Part shown: positions 42,614 through 51,378 of the stretch, piece after piece
How positions within the stretch are numbered: the stretch's first letter is position 1
How the letters are laid out: each line of letters opens with the position of its first letter
From: Amoebidium appalachense
Lineage: Eukaryota > Ichthyosporea
Direction: 5' to 3'
Length of the DNA stretch: 64,000 nt
Assembly: GCA_963693365.1 (NCBI GenBank)
Contig: CAVNZM010000015.1
Coordinates: 4,154,001 to 4,218,000 of the forward strand
Notes under the pieces: model-generated
Told to the model about the DNA's origin: nothing
The model's input: the letters and a program-made list of their open reading frames with translations, nothing else
Database searches by the model: none
Made by a program: the position numbers and the translations under genes

Positions 42614-45349
42614 TTAATCAATTTAAATTTTCCTCTCTTTGTTGAGAGGCGAGTCCTTACTAACGCTATTATTATTCTTAGTAAGAGATGGTACAGTATT
42701 ACCATAGTACTATAGCTGTAACAAGTACTCTAAAAAAATAAGAGTACCAGTACTAAAGACTTCCTCTTGTAATATTTGTATAAATAAGAAACCATTCCTC
42801 TAGTGTGTATAAAGAAATAAAAGGATTGTAAGTACTTAGGAGAGCAGAAAGGGAAGTCTCACAAAGTGGTATCTCTACAAATGGACATCCCAAAAAATAA
42901 CATCCCTTTTTCAATAATAGTAGAGTACCCTACAAACCCTAGAATGAAAGTATAGAAATAGAAGAGTCTTGTAAACAAAGAAGTTTAACAAGACGAAGAT
43001 AATATAAAGCAAAGATTTTACAAAGATCAAAAGGAGACAATTGGAATGACCGGGAGGAGACGATATTTAAACTATAGGATCTGACGGGCGCCAGGCAATA
43101 GCCTAAGCTAGTTTGGTACTGTGTACCTGCGGCATAACAACCAGAAAGACAGCATCCAAAATCTAATGGATTAAATCCCTTGACGCCCGCGTGAACCGCA
43201 TGCAACGAAAGCCGCTCACACGGTTTCTAGGAGTTGATTTTGACGTGAATTGGACGAACTCCGGCTAATCCGAGCTAAGAGTCCTTATCGCAACCCAGGT
43301 CTGGTATCCCAAACACCGGGGTGAAGTAAGAGCAATCTTTCCGAAGAACAGAACTACATGCAGAAACAGCATAAACCAGAGCAGCAATCTCATGGAAGTA
43401 ACAAGAGGAGAAAATGAACTCACCAAAACCCAAGAATGGGAGACAGAATAATCTCAGAAGTACATAAGTATAACACGACGAAGATAACAGAAGAGAGATC
43501 ACCAAAGATGGCAAGTAAACAGAAGTGAGAGTGAATGGCAGAAAAGAAGATTAACCAGCTATCAAAGAACTCCGAAAAAGGGGGGGGAAATCCCTGCTAA
43601 CGAAAGAGATACCGCAAAATAGCTATCAACATAAGACTCAAACGAGACCGCCCAGTAAACCCTATTAAGGATAAGAAATTGTTGAACTCATAGCTTAAGA
43701 AGAGGTTAAAGAACGGTAATAAAGTAGCATGAAGCAGACGAAAGGATGAACCTCAAAATAGAGAAAAGCTTACGAGATAATAGGAACAGCAGAAGCAACA
43801 AGATGTACAACTAAGGCAGACTTCGGAACATTAACCTAAAGTGTAAGCAATCTAACCCACCTTACCTATCACCACACTACATCAACGACAAATACCCATA
43901 AACACAGCGAACACTACACCCATTGAAAGCACAAAATGGGAACGCTAGCGCACTAAGACCGAAATAAAACTTGCGCATCATTTGAACCAACACACTATGT
44001 CTACATCTCATTCAAAAAAATGGTCGGCGTGTAATCTCTGAAAATACTACCAACAAATGAATCATCTACCTCGGTTCTCTGTTAATTATACCTCACCCAC
44101 AATAACATCGAACGACCTAACTTTACTCTCAACATACTACGCCAACAATATATGAAATTTGAAATGAAGAAGGAAGACGGGATATTTAACAAAAAGTGAA
44201 ATGTATGAAAACACAAGTTTGAATAACAGCAACAGCAAATTCTAAACCCGATATAACAAAATCCCTAACGCAGGCAAAGATAATAACTCTCCAGTCGTTA
44301 ACATCGTCCAAATGAATTCACTCGAAATAGCTAACAAAGACGGCCTGCTGAATATTGGCAGCAAGACGAACACCCAATAAGGTTGCTCTAGCTGAATAAC
44401 TTACTAATCCAATCATTACCAACCAAGAAGAAATAGCCATTATAGCACGAAAACCCCAAGAAGCCAACACCATGAAAGACTAAATCCAGGTAAGACAAAT
44501 CAGAACTAAATTCATAATAATAAAACCAACGCAACACTAACACGAGTAGCAGCATTTAACCTGAAATAAAATCAGCACATCATCGAATCAACACTTTACA
44601 GCCTATATTCCATCTCATCCGAAAAAGATAGTTTGCTTGCAGTCTCTGTGAACTCGCCCACCTTTATCAAGTAGAGGTAAACCCCGTATCACTCATTAAC
44701 AAAGGAATACCTAAACCCTAACAGCTCCCAACCACGTATAGGCAGAAAGAATATTGAGAAGGTATAGTTAAAGCAGATGAGGAAATATCCTCACAATGCC
44801 TTAAGAAGTGCCTAGTACAAACAGATTTACCAACACGATTGGGAAGTTTTCCTTAAAGACAAAGACGAACACCTTTAAACCCAAGCAACAACCAACCGAG
44901 CTACAGAGACAATGTGAATTTCTAAAAACCTCCATATACTGAAGGATCTGGTACCTACGGAAATCGACGGAACTTTCGCGGTGCTCCAACCTACAACAAT
45001 TAACGCATGAAGTTGTACTACCGTGGTAACTCTGGACGTTCCAATGCTCTCTCATCAACTGAGTTTAACATCTCGAAAGCTAGACTTCCGCTGGTAAGAT
45101 CCAACTAGTTTAGGAAAGATCCTGCGCACTTAGAAAAGATCCGGCACACCTGGAAGATAATCTCGCCACCAAACAAGACCCATGTTTCCGCCTCAACCAG
45201 CAAGCTAACCTACATTTTCTGTTTACAAGATAATGCCCTACCACCAAGCTACACTAATCACACTTTTTCCAACAAGCTAGGATTGTAAAACCAATTTTAT
45301 TTTTACAAGTTGGTAGCAGGACTTGGTACCTACGGAAATCGACGGAATT

Positions 45350-45420
45350 TTCGCGGTGCTTCAACCTATAACCTCTTGTTCCAAACCCGAGTGGCCGACC
45401 AATTGAGCTACCCTCTGGTA
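45350..45420 (-). tRNA. tRNA-Pro(UGG)-like sequence
   Basis: On the minus strand GGGTAGCTCAATTGGTCGGC resembles a D-arm, followed by an anticodon-like TTTGGAA and GGTTATAGGTTGAAGC resembling variable and T arms. Stems are imperfect (the T-loop has GTTGAAG, not GTTCAAG). Either a divergent or edited mitochondrial tRNA, or a decayed one. Confidence 0.35.
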
Positions 45421-45689
45421 ACCTAATAAATATAATAAGGCCGGATCCAAACCTGCTACTTCATGACAGAGCGATCCTTTTCAAAAAAGCTTGCTTTCAG
45501 ATCGCCTCTTCTTCGTCATTCCTTGACAGCGGGATAATATGATTACCCAGGCTGGATCCCTAAGGATATAGGCTGAGTCAATCAGTGGATACTAGGTATT
45601 TATTCTTGGTCTAAAGTTTGTCAATCGTTAGATCATTAAATTTAAGTCAGCAAGCTTTCACTTCGTAGCATAACTACTATCTCTTTCAT

Positions 45690-46050
45690 GACAAAAGAAC
45701 ATTGCGAGTGCCAACGAGTTGCAAATCCCAATGAGTTGCGAGTCCTAGACGAGCTTGTCGTCGTATGATGACAAGAGCATAAGACTTTTCTCTTAGCAAG
45801 AAAGCTCAAACGAGACTCTTGTAATCACAAGATTATCAATTCACCTTGTATGAGTAGAAGAACTTGCGAGTTGCGAGTACTAATACGAGCTTGTCGTCGT
45901 ATGATGACAAGAGCATAAGACTTTTCTCTTAGCGAGACGGCTTTGAAAAACTTCTTGGTACTAGATGAGCTTGTAGTCATATGATGACAAGAGCATAAGA
46001 CTCTTCTCTTAGCGAGAAGGCTCAAGAGAGACTCTTGTAATATGAGGATT
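45690..46050. repeat. three units of a 110-150 bp tandem repeat
   Basis: Each unit contains gagcttgtcgtcgtatgatg, acaagagcataagacttttc and tcttagcgagaaggctc. Lies within the mitochondrial-like block. Confidence 0.85.
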
Positions 46051-46325
46051 ACCCATTCACCTTGCGCACAGGTACACAGTACCAAGCAAGCTTAGTCAAA
46101 TCGCCTTACACACATGTATACAGTACCAAGCTAGCTTAGATAAATTACTTTGTGCACAGGTACACAGTACCAAGCAAGCTTAGTCAATTCGCCTTGTGCA
46201 CAGGTATACAGTACCCAACGAACTTAGTCAAATAGCCTTGCGCACAGGTATACAGTACCAAGCTAGTTTAGGCAATTCACCTTGTACACAGAGATATCCT
46301 CCCAAGCTTGTGTAGGCAATTCCTC
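46050..46325. repeat. about six units of a 43-bp tandem repeat
   Basis: Unit cgcacaggtacacagtacca followed by agctagcttagtcaaattgcctt. The internal GGTACACAGTACC is palindromic. An inverted solitary copy lies at about 43090-43140. Confidence 0.9.
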
Positions 46326-46454
46326 CCCCTTATAAATATGTTAATAACAATTAAAGATTTATATTAATCCCAATTCTTGATCTGCTAAAACTCCGATTTT
46401 CAGAGAATTGAACCATATATGGTTCTTCAGCTGCATACCACATAAACGAAGTGA

Positions 46455-46620
46455 ACCAATAAGAGGTTTGCATAAATAGGACAAAGGTCTGACTGGCTCG
46501 GACCGCACCAGAATCACGAATGGCATGTTGCCACCCGCGCTGGCCGCGGATGAACCAATCCTGGGCCTTGATCCGAAACCTGGGGGCTATATAAGAAAGC
46601 CGTCCCAGTACGGGGATCAC
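46455..46620 (+). promoter_or_regulatory. TATA/CCAAT promoter of the zinc-finger gene
   Basis: A TATATAAG box at 46588-46595 with CCAAT boxes at about 46456 and 46555. Transcription would start near 46620, and the first downstream ATG is that of the zinc-finger ORF (46795). The GC content has left the mitochondrial range here. Confidence 0.55.
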
Positions 46621-46794
46621 ATCAGTGAAGTCTGAGACAGACTGAGTCGGCCCATAGTAAAAGCAACCTGGCTGCGTGTGCCTTTCTACCCGTTCTCTGT
46701 CTTTATTTTGATTCAGTTGTACTCTGCCTTATCCTAACTAGTCCAACTGTTTACACACTGGTCCTTCAAGCAGAAGCCCCACCTAAAGACCCAC

Positions 46795-47214
46795 ATGCAC
46801 CTACACTTGGGGAGGCCGTACAGGTGTGACCAGGTTAATTGTACTGCATCCTACACTACGGCCGCATCCCTACAAATTCACCAGTATAAGCATAACCAGG
46901 AAATGCCATTTCGATGTGGAACATGTGGCAAGCAATTCACACATCCAAGCCCATTCCGCAGACATCAAAAAAACGTGCACACAGAGAAAACACCTTACAG
47001 GTGCACGTGGCCCGGGTGCGATAAGACCTACAAATACAAGATATCCGTCATCTGCCATGAACGAAAGCACACAGGCGAGCGTCCATTTGTATGTGGTGCT
47101 TGTAGTAAAACTTATCGGCACCTTTCCGCACTCCACTATCACATCCGCACTCGCCACAAGCCTGTGGTCCAGCCGACAAGCACCCAAAGTGACCTTCCCA
47201 CTGAGGAGCAATAA
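46795..47214 (+). CDS. C2H2 zinc-finger protein
   Basis: 139 codons from the first ATG after the TATA box. Four C2H2 fingers: YRCDQVNCTASY..LQIHQYKH, FRCGTCGKQFTHPSPFRRHQ..H, YRCTWPGCDKTYKYKISVICHERKH with the linker TGERPF, and FVCGACSKTYRHLSALHYHIRTRH. The same frame stays open about 60 bases upstream and encodes HLKTH of a fifth half-finger without an ATG, so a 5' piece was lost or is spliced on. Likely a DNA- or RNA-binding regulator. The stop TAA overlaps an AATAAA signal (47210-47215), and the convergent neighbour ends 7 bases away. Confidence 0.85.
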   Translation: MHLHLGRPYRCDQVNCTASYTTAASLQIHQYKHNQEMPFRCGTCGKQFTHPSPFRRHQKNVHTEKTPYRCTWPGCDKTYKYKISVICHERKHTGERPFVCGACSKTYRHLSALHYHIRTRHKPVVQPTSTQSDLPTEEQ

Positions 47215-47220
47215 AAGCCC

Positions 47221-48420
47221 CTATTTTAGGTTTTCCCGTGCCCAATGTTTGCAGTCCTTGCAGTACCGGTTGTAACAGCGTTCCTCGCTGGAGTACAATC
47301 GGGTCAATGAACGCTTTTGAAACCAAGCGGGCTTGTTCCCGCGGCGGTGAGGACAGTTTGGGCCCTCACATGGTCTAGCTATTTTACTCCAACACGAGTT
47401 GCAGTGCACCTTGCGCCCGCATTTCACCATCCACTTTCTGGTGTCCAAACTGATGGAGCGATGGTGACACCGACGGCATGTCTTGTAATGCAGCCTGCAG
47501 TCATCACAGAACAGTTGTCGGCTCCAATAATGATGTGAACAATTGGAGCATGGTGTCAGTCCCTTGGAACAAACGTTACAGTTTCTTGCAACCACCTCTT
47601 CTACCCGTCGACTGCAACCTTCCCAGCCCCCTGAGCAAGCCGGCAACAAGTCGCATGGGCCGCAATACCCTGAACCAACGAGGTTGTTCCGACTTTTGCA
47701 GTTCGGGCACCTTGGAATTTTGGGGCAGGATGAGAGCTCGCAGAACTCACGGGGCTGGGTGGGATTCAACACTTTCCCACACAAGCACGCTGGCAAGGCC
47801 CTACATGTTGTACACAACCCTTCACGGATCCAAGTTTGCTTGCAATTCATGCACCTGGGCGCGCACTGGGAGCACCAGAAACGCGGGCCTACGTCTGTCA
47901 GGGTTAGCATTCCATCACTCTCATAGCGCTCCAGTATTTCCTTAGTTCTCACTTCGTGTACTCTGCCGCATAGTTCGTGTAACAGCACATGCTTCTCAAG
48001 GCCTGTCCCGTGGGTATGATACACCTCAATTGCAGCAGTGAGATTCGACCCCTGCAAAACCCCAACATCAAGGAAGAATTGATGGTCGTCATAGCACACT
48101 CCGTGTTCCAAAGCCGACTCTCCAACAATCCTCGACGTGGACTCGGGATGATTCTTGCATACAATTTCCAGGCGCCCATCGGCTATTGCGCGTTGAACAA
48201 TTTCTTTGCCAAGCTTGTGGCTCGCTCCTTCTCCACCGGTAAATGCACAAGGGCGGTTCAAATTGCTTGTGTGTGCAAAGTGTGGCACCCGCACGGTACC
48301 CCTCCGTAAAACCACCGGCACTCCACAGTCGCCACATACATACTTGTTTTCTTTGGTAGCCTCCCTTGCACTATACAGAATTCTGTCTTTGAGGTTGCGA
48401 GCTATTTTGACCTTCAGCAT
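47221..48420 (-). CDS. CoiA-like, cysteine-rich protein
   Basis: 399 codons. Residues about 28-58 have CGDCG...VPHFAHTS, the zinc-ribbon plus HFAH motif of the CoiA-like family; residues about 60-170 include GASHKLGKEIV, FFLDVGVLQ and AAIEVYHTHG, matching a PD-(D/E)XK-like nuclease core (D...ExY with TH instead of K). From about 180 to the end there are more than 15 Cys-x2-Cys pairs, a multi-zinc tail. CoiA relatives occur in bacteria (competence) and in large DNA viruses. It is convergent with the zinc-finger gene and divergent from the next gene with only 61 bases between start codons. No introns. Confidence 0.75.
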   Translation of the reverse strand: MLKVKIARNLKDRILYSAREATKENKYVCGDCGVPVVLRRGTVRVPHFAHTSNLNRPCAFTGGEGASHKLGKEIVQRAIADGRLEIVCKNHPESTSRIVGESALEHGVCYDDHQFFLDVGVLQGSNLTAAIEVYHTHGTGLEKHVLLHELCGRVHEVRTKEILERYESDGMLTLTDVGPRFWCSQCAPRCMNCKQTWIREGLCTTCRALPACLCGKVLNPTQPREFCELSSCPKIPRCPNCKSRNNLVGSGYCGPCDLLPACSGGWEGCSRRVEEVVARNCNVCSKGLTPCSNCSHHYWSRQLFCDDCRLHYKTCRRCHHRSISLDTRKWMVKCGRKVHCNSCWSKIARPCEGPNCPHRRGNKPAWFQKRSLTRLYSSEERCYNRYCKDCKHWARENLK

Positions 48421-48481
48421 CTTGCAATTGTACTAGATTATATTTTTCCCGCTCCTTTCTTTTTTCGCTCTTATAGGAGAG
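48421..48481. promoter_or_regulatory. 61-bp divergent promoter region
   Basis: Separates the start codons of the CoiA-like gene and the following plus-strand gene. AT-rich (attatatttttcccgc), with TTATAGG just before the plus-strand ATG. Such short shared promoters are usual in compact DNA viruses. Confidence 0.4.
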
Positions 48482-48964
48482 ATGGAGACTGCTCACATAG
48501 GAGGCTGTGTAGCTGCCGGGTGCACAGACCCTGAGCTTACACAGGCTCCACACACACCCCCTGGTGACCAGACACTGCATCCACAAATGGTGCCTGCCGA
48601 CTGGCGCGACACCGAGCTAATTGGGTATCTGCGCACATGGATTGGGCGTGTGGAAGGGACCAGAAAGTACATTGTAAAAATGTGGGACGTCACCATGGGT
48701 GCGTACAGGCCCAGAATCATATCCGCAGCTGCCATGCGCTGTACATTACAGGGTTACTCTGTGGAGTGGCATGACGGATCCCGCAGCAGAAAGTACACAG
48801 GCACCAACTTCTTGCGCGGGCCACACATGCCCCGCTACTCGAAGGCAGCCGTGTATGCCAGCTTGGGGGTGCGCCCGGGGCGGGTGGTGCGCCGCAGGAA
48901 CAAACGATATTCGTGTCGATGTATTATATGCTGTCCATCGACACGTGTGCGGTCTCTGCAATGA
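48482..48964 (+). CDS. unknown protein, 160 aa
   Basis: No family recognised. N-terminal 35 residues are Pro/Thr-rich; the middle (WRDTELIGYLRTWIGRVEG) is likely helical; the C-terminus is Arg-rich with CRCIICC. A poly(A) signal AATAAA lies 48 bases after the stop. Codon use is GC-rich and even, like its neighbours. Confidence 0.65.
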   Translation: METAHIGGCVAAGCTDPELTQAPHTPPGDQTLHPQMVPADWRDTELIGYLRTWIGRVEGTRKYIVKMWDVTMGAYRPRIISAAAMRCTLQGYSVEWHDGSRSRKYTGTNFLRGPHMPRYSKAAVYASLGVRPGRVVRRRNKRYSCRCIICCPSTRVRSLQ

Positions 48965-49101
48965 TGCGGGCAAGGTCTTAGACTTTGATGCAAGTTGTCT
49001 GGTCGATGATCAATAAAATGACCCCGCCGGGGGGGGGGGGGGGGGGGGGGGGGGGAGGAGGCACGCGAGGCTCGCATTTTTATGTTGTGCACTGTTATAG
49101 G

Positions 49102-49458
49102 ATGTCTGCGGTAGGCTACGACGAGGCGTTCGTGCGCGAGCGACTGGCCAAGGTCGAGGACGGGGTGTGCGAGGTGCCCACTCGGGCCGGCCGGATCGAC
49201 GTGCTGACCAGCACACAGGTCATCGAGGTCCAGCGTGTATCGCAGTGGACGACGGCGATCGGAAACGTGCTCGCATACAGCCACTACTACCCCGACCGAC
49301 AACCGAGGATCCACCTGTTCGACTATGCGCCGGCAGACGTGTACAGGATTGCCGTGCAAACCATCACGTCGCTGAACATCACGCTTACAACCGAAGAGGA
49401 CACGTTGCAGCTGATTTGGGGGGACGGCGCGGGCAAAGACGTAAAAGATGAAAAATAA
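49102..49458 (+). CDS. PD-(D/E)XK-like small protein, 118 aa
   Basis: The core VCEVPTRAGRIDVLTSTQVI-EVQ-RVSQWTTAIGNVLAYSHYYP fits the E...GRIDVLT...xEVx...W..AIGQVLAY pattern of a nuclease-like family found in large DNA viruses and some mobile elements. The usual Lys of ExK is Gln (EVQ), so activity is doubtful. Stop TAA lies within aaaataaataaag, giving an overlapping poly(A) signal. A poly-G tract (49030-49055) precedes the gene. Confidence 0.7.
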   Translation: MSAVGYDEAFVRERLAKVEDGVCEVPTRAGRIDVLTSTQVIEVQRVSQWTTAIGNVLAYSHYYPDRQPRIHLFDYAPADVYRIAVQTITSLNITLTTEEDTLQLIWGDGAGKDVKDEK

Positions 49459-49580
49459 ATAAAGAAGCCATGGGCAAAAAGTCAAAGCAGCGCAGAGTTG
49501 GCCAATAAACGGTCAAAGCAGCGCAGAGTTGGCCAATATCCATCCAGTCAACCAAACACGAACCCTTTTGGTCAATATCC

Positions 49581-49810
49581 GGTCAACCCGAACTCGTGTT
49601 TGGCGAAAATCTAGTGAACCTAAAACGAACATCGCGCGAACCCCTGCCAATATCCGGTCAACCCGAACTCGTGTTTGGCGAAAATCTAGTGAACCCAAAA
49701 CGAACATCGCGCGAACCCCTGCCAATATCCGGTCAACCCGAACTCGTGTTTGGCGAAAATCTAGTGAACCCAAAACGAACATCGCGCGAACCCCTGCCAA
49801 TATCCGGTCA
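49581..49810. repeat. 75-bp tandem repeat, 3 units
   Basis: Near-identical units starting ggtcaacccgaactcgtgtt at 49581, 49656 and 49731, each with a SacI-free segment cgaacatcgcgcgaacccct. 75 is a multiple of three, so it is open in several frames, but no start or domain supports coding. Confidence 0.95.
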
Positions 49811-50093
49811 ACCAAACACGAACCCTCGGTCAATATCTTTCGATCCACGGAGCATCCATTTCAATATTGATCGAATCACGGAGACCACCTTTGAATAATG
49901 CTTGAATCGTATTCACCCGTTATTCAATCTGATTGGTCGAAACATTAAATCTGATTGTACGAAACCGGTTCAATCTGATTGGTCGAAACCGTTTATTGAC
50001 AGGAGTCCCAATTGTTGGGGATGACAGGCTGGCTACCACCCCAGCACGTGCTTCTCCAGGAAGCGCACGGGGTACACCTTGACCGGGTGCAGG

Positions 50094-50145
50094 CAAAGAC
50101 GTAAAAGATGAAAAATAAATAGAGAAGCCACGGGCAAGAGGGTGG
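50094..50145 (+). repeat. duplicated 3' tail of the PD-(D/E)XK-like gene
   Basis: The segment caaagacgtaaaagatgaaa through agaagccacgggcaag repeats the last codons, stop and poly(A) signal of the 49102-49458 gene (49435-49480). It is a gene-tail duplication without the body. Confidence 0.85.
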
Positions 50146-50164
50146 GAAGCCCCCCTCCCCAAAA

Positions 50165-50241
50165 AACAAAAGAAAGAGCGCACGGTCATAGCGCTCGTGC
50201 TCCTCTCAAACAACACAGGTGCAAGCGCACGCATTGCCCCC

Positions 50242-50290
<49 letters not shown>

Positions 50291-50414
50291 ACACACACCC
50301 ACAAAGCGCCCGGTGATAGCGCTCATGCCTCATCTCTCAAACAACACATGTGGAAGCGCCCGGTGATAGCGCTCATGACCCTACTCCCAAACAACACAGG
50401 TGCAAGCGCACGCA

Positions 50415-50459
<45 letters not shown>

Positions 50460-50614
50460 ACATACACAAAGCGCCCGGTGATAGCGCTCATGCCTCATCT
50501 CTCAAACAACACATGTGAAAGCGCCCGGTGATAGCGCTCATGACCCTACTCCCAAACAACACAGGTGCAAGCGCACGCATCCCCCCCCCCCCCCCCCCCC
50601 CCCCCCCCCACCCC

Positions 50615-50652
<38 letters not shown>

Positions 50653-50772
50653 ACATACACAAAGCGCCCGGTGATAGCGCTCATGCCTCATCTCTCCAAC
50701 AACACATGTGGAAGCGCCCGGTGATAGCGCTCATGACCCTACTCCCAAACAACACAGGTGCAAGCGCACGCA

Positions 50773-50838
<66 letters not shown>

Positions 50839-50961
50839 ACATACACAAAGCGCCCGGTGATAGCGCTCATGCCTCATCTCTCAAACAACACATGTGGAAG
50901 CGCCCGGTGATAGCGCTCATGACCCTACTCCCAAACAACACAGGTGCAAGCGCATGCATCG

Positions 50962-51000
<39 letters not shown>
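50165..51000. repeat. tandem array with poly-C (left, about 190-bp units)
   Basis: Four units with agcgcccggtgatagcgctc, atgcctcatctctcaaacaa, the near-copy tagcgctcatgaccctactc, acaacacaggtgcaagcgca and then poly-C of 30-60 bases. The inverse of the core unit forms the array at 53614-53865. Confidence 0.9.
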
Positions 51001-51009
<9 letters not shown>

Positions 51010-51012
<3 letters not shown>

Positions 51013-51297
51013 ACATACAACGGCATTCGGGTACACACATGCACACTTTGCATCCCCCTCCCCCCCCCCCCACACAAAGGCATTCGGGTACACACATGCA
51101 CACTTTGCATCCCCCTCCCCCACACACATACAAAGGCATTCGGGTACACACATGCACACTTTGCATCCCCCTCCCCCACACACATACAAAGGCATTCGGG
51201 TACACACATGCACACTTTGCATCCCCCTCCCCCACACACATACAAAGGCATTCGGGTACACACATGCACACTTTGCATCCCCCTCCCCCACCCCCTT
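51010..51297. repeat. about 58-bp tandem repeat, 5 units
   Basis: Unit ggcattcgggtacacacatg plus cacactttgcatccccctcccc and CA-rich spacer. Follows the poly-C array directly. Confidence 0.9.
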
Positions 51298-51378
51298 CGT
51301 GAGAATGCACTGAGTGTCACATATTTATAATAAGTTGAATTTTATTGATCGTAAAAAAGCACGAAGTCGCCTACCCTG

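Larger units (their letters stand above)
42614..46340. other. AT-rich mitochondrial-like non-coding DNA
   Basis: No conserved gene found in 3.7 kb. It carries a dispersed unit built on ggtacacagtaccaag (inverted at about 43090-43140, tandem at 46055-46320), a related pair of segments at about 43980 and 44590, and a 48-base block (ggtacctacggaaatcgacg to ggtgctccaaccta) at about 44950 and 45315. Such repeat-rich spacer is typical of the ends of mitochondrial chromosomes in some protists. Confidence 0.6.

Noticed and set aside
43190-43235. Group II intron domain V (gaaccgcatgcaacgaaagc)
   Set aside because: The start resembles domain V and has a GAAA loop, but the upper stem does not pair and no domain VI or intron ORF is seen.
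45690-46325. CRISPR-like array
   Set aside because: Units are contiguous or diverged with no unique spacers of constant length; a eukaryotic mitochondrial repeat is the better reading.
46351-46620. 89-codon minus-strand ORF
   Set aside because: Overlaps the TATA/CCAAT promoter of the zinc-finger gene; no domain.
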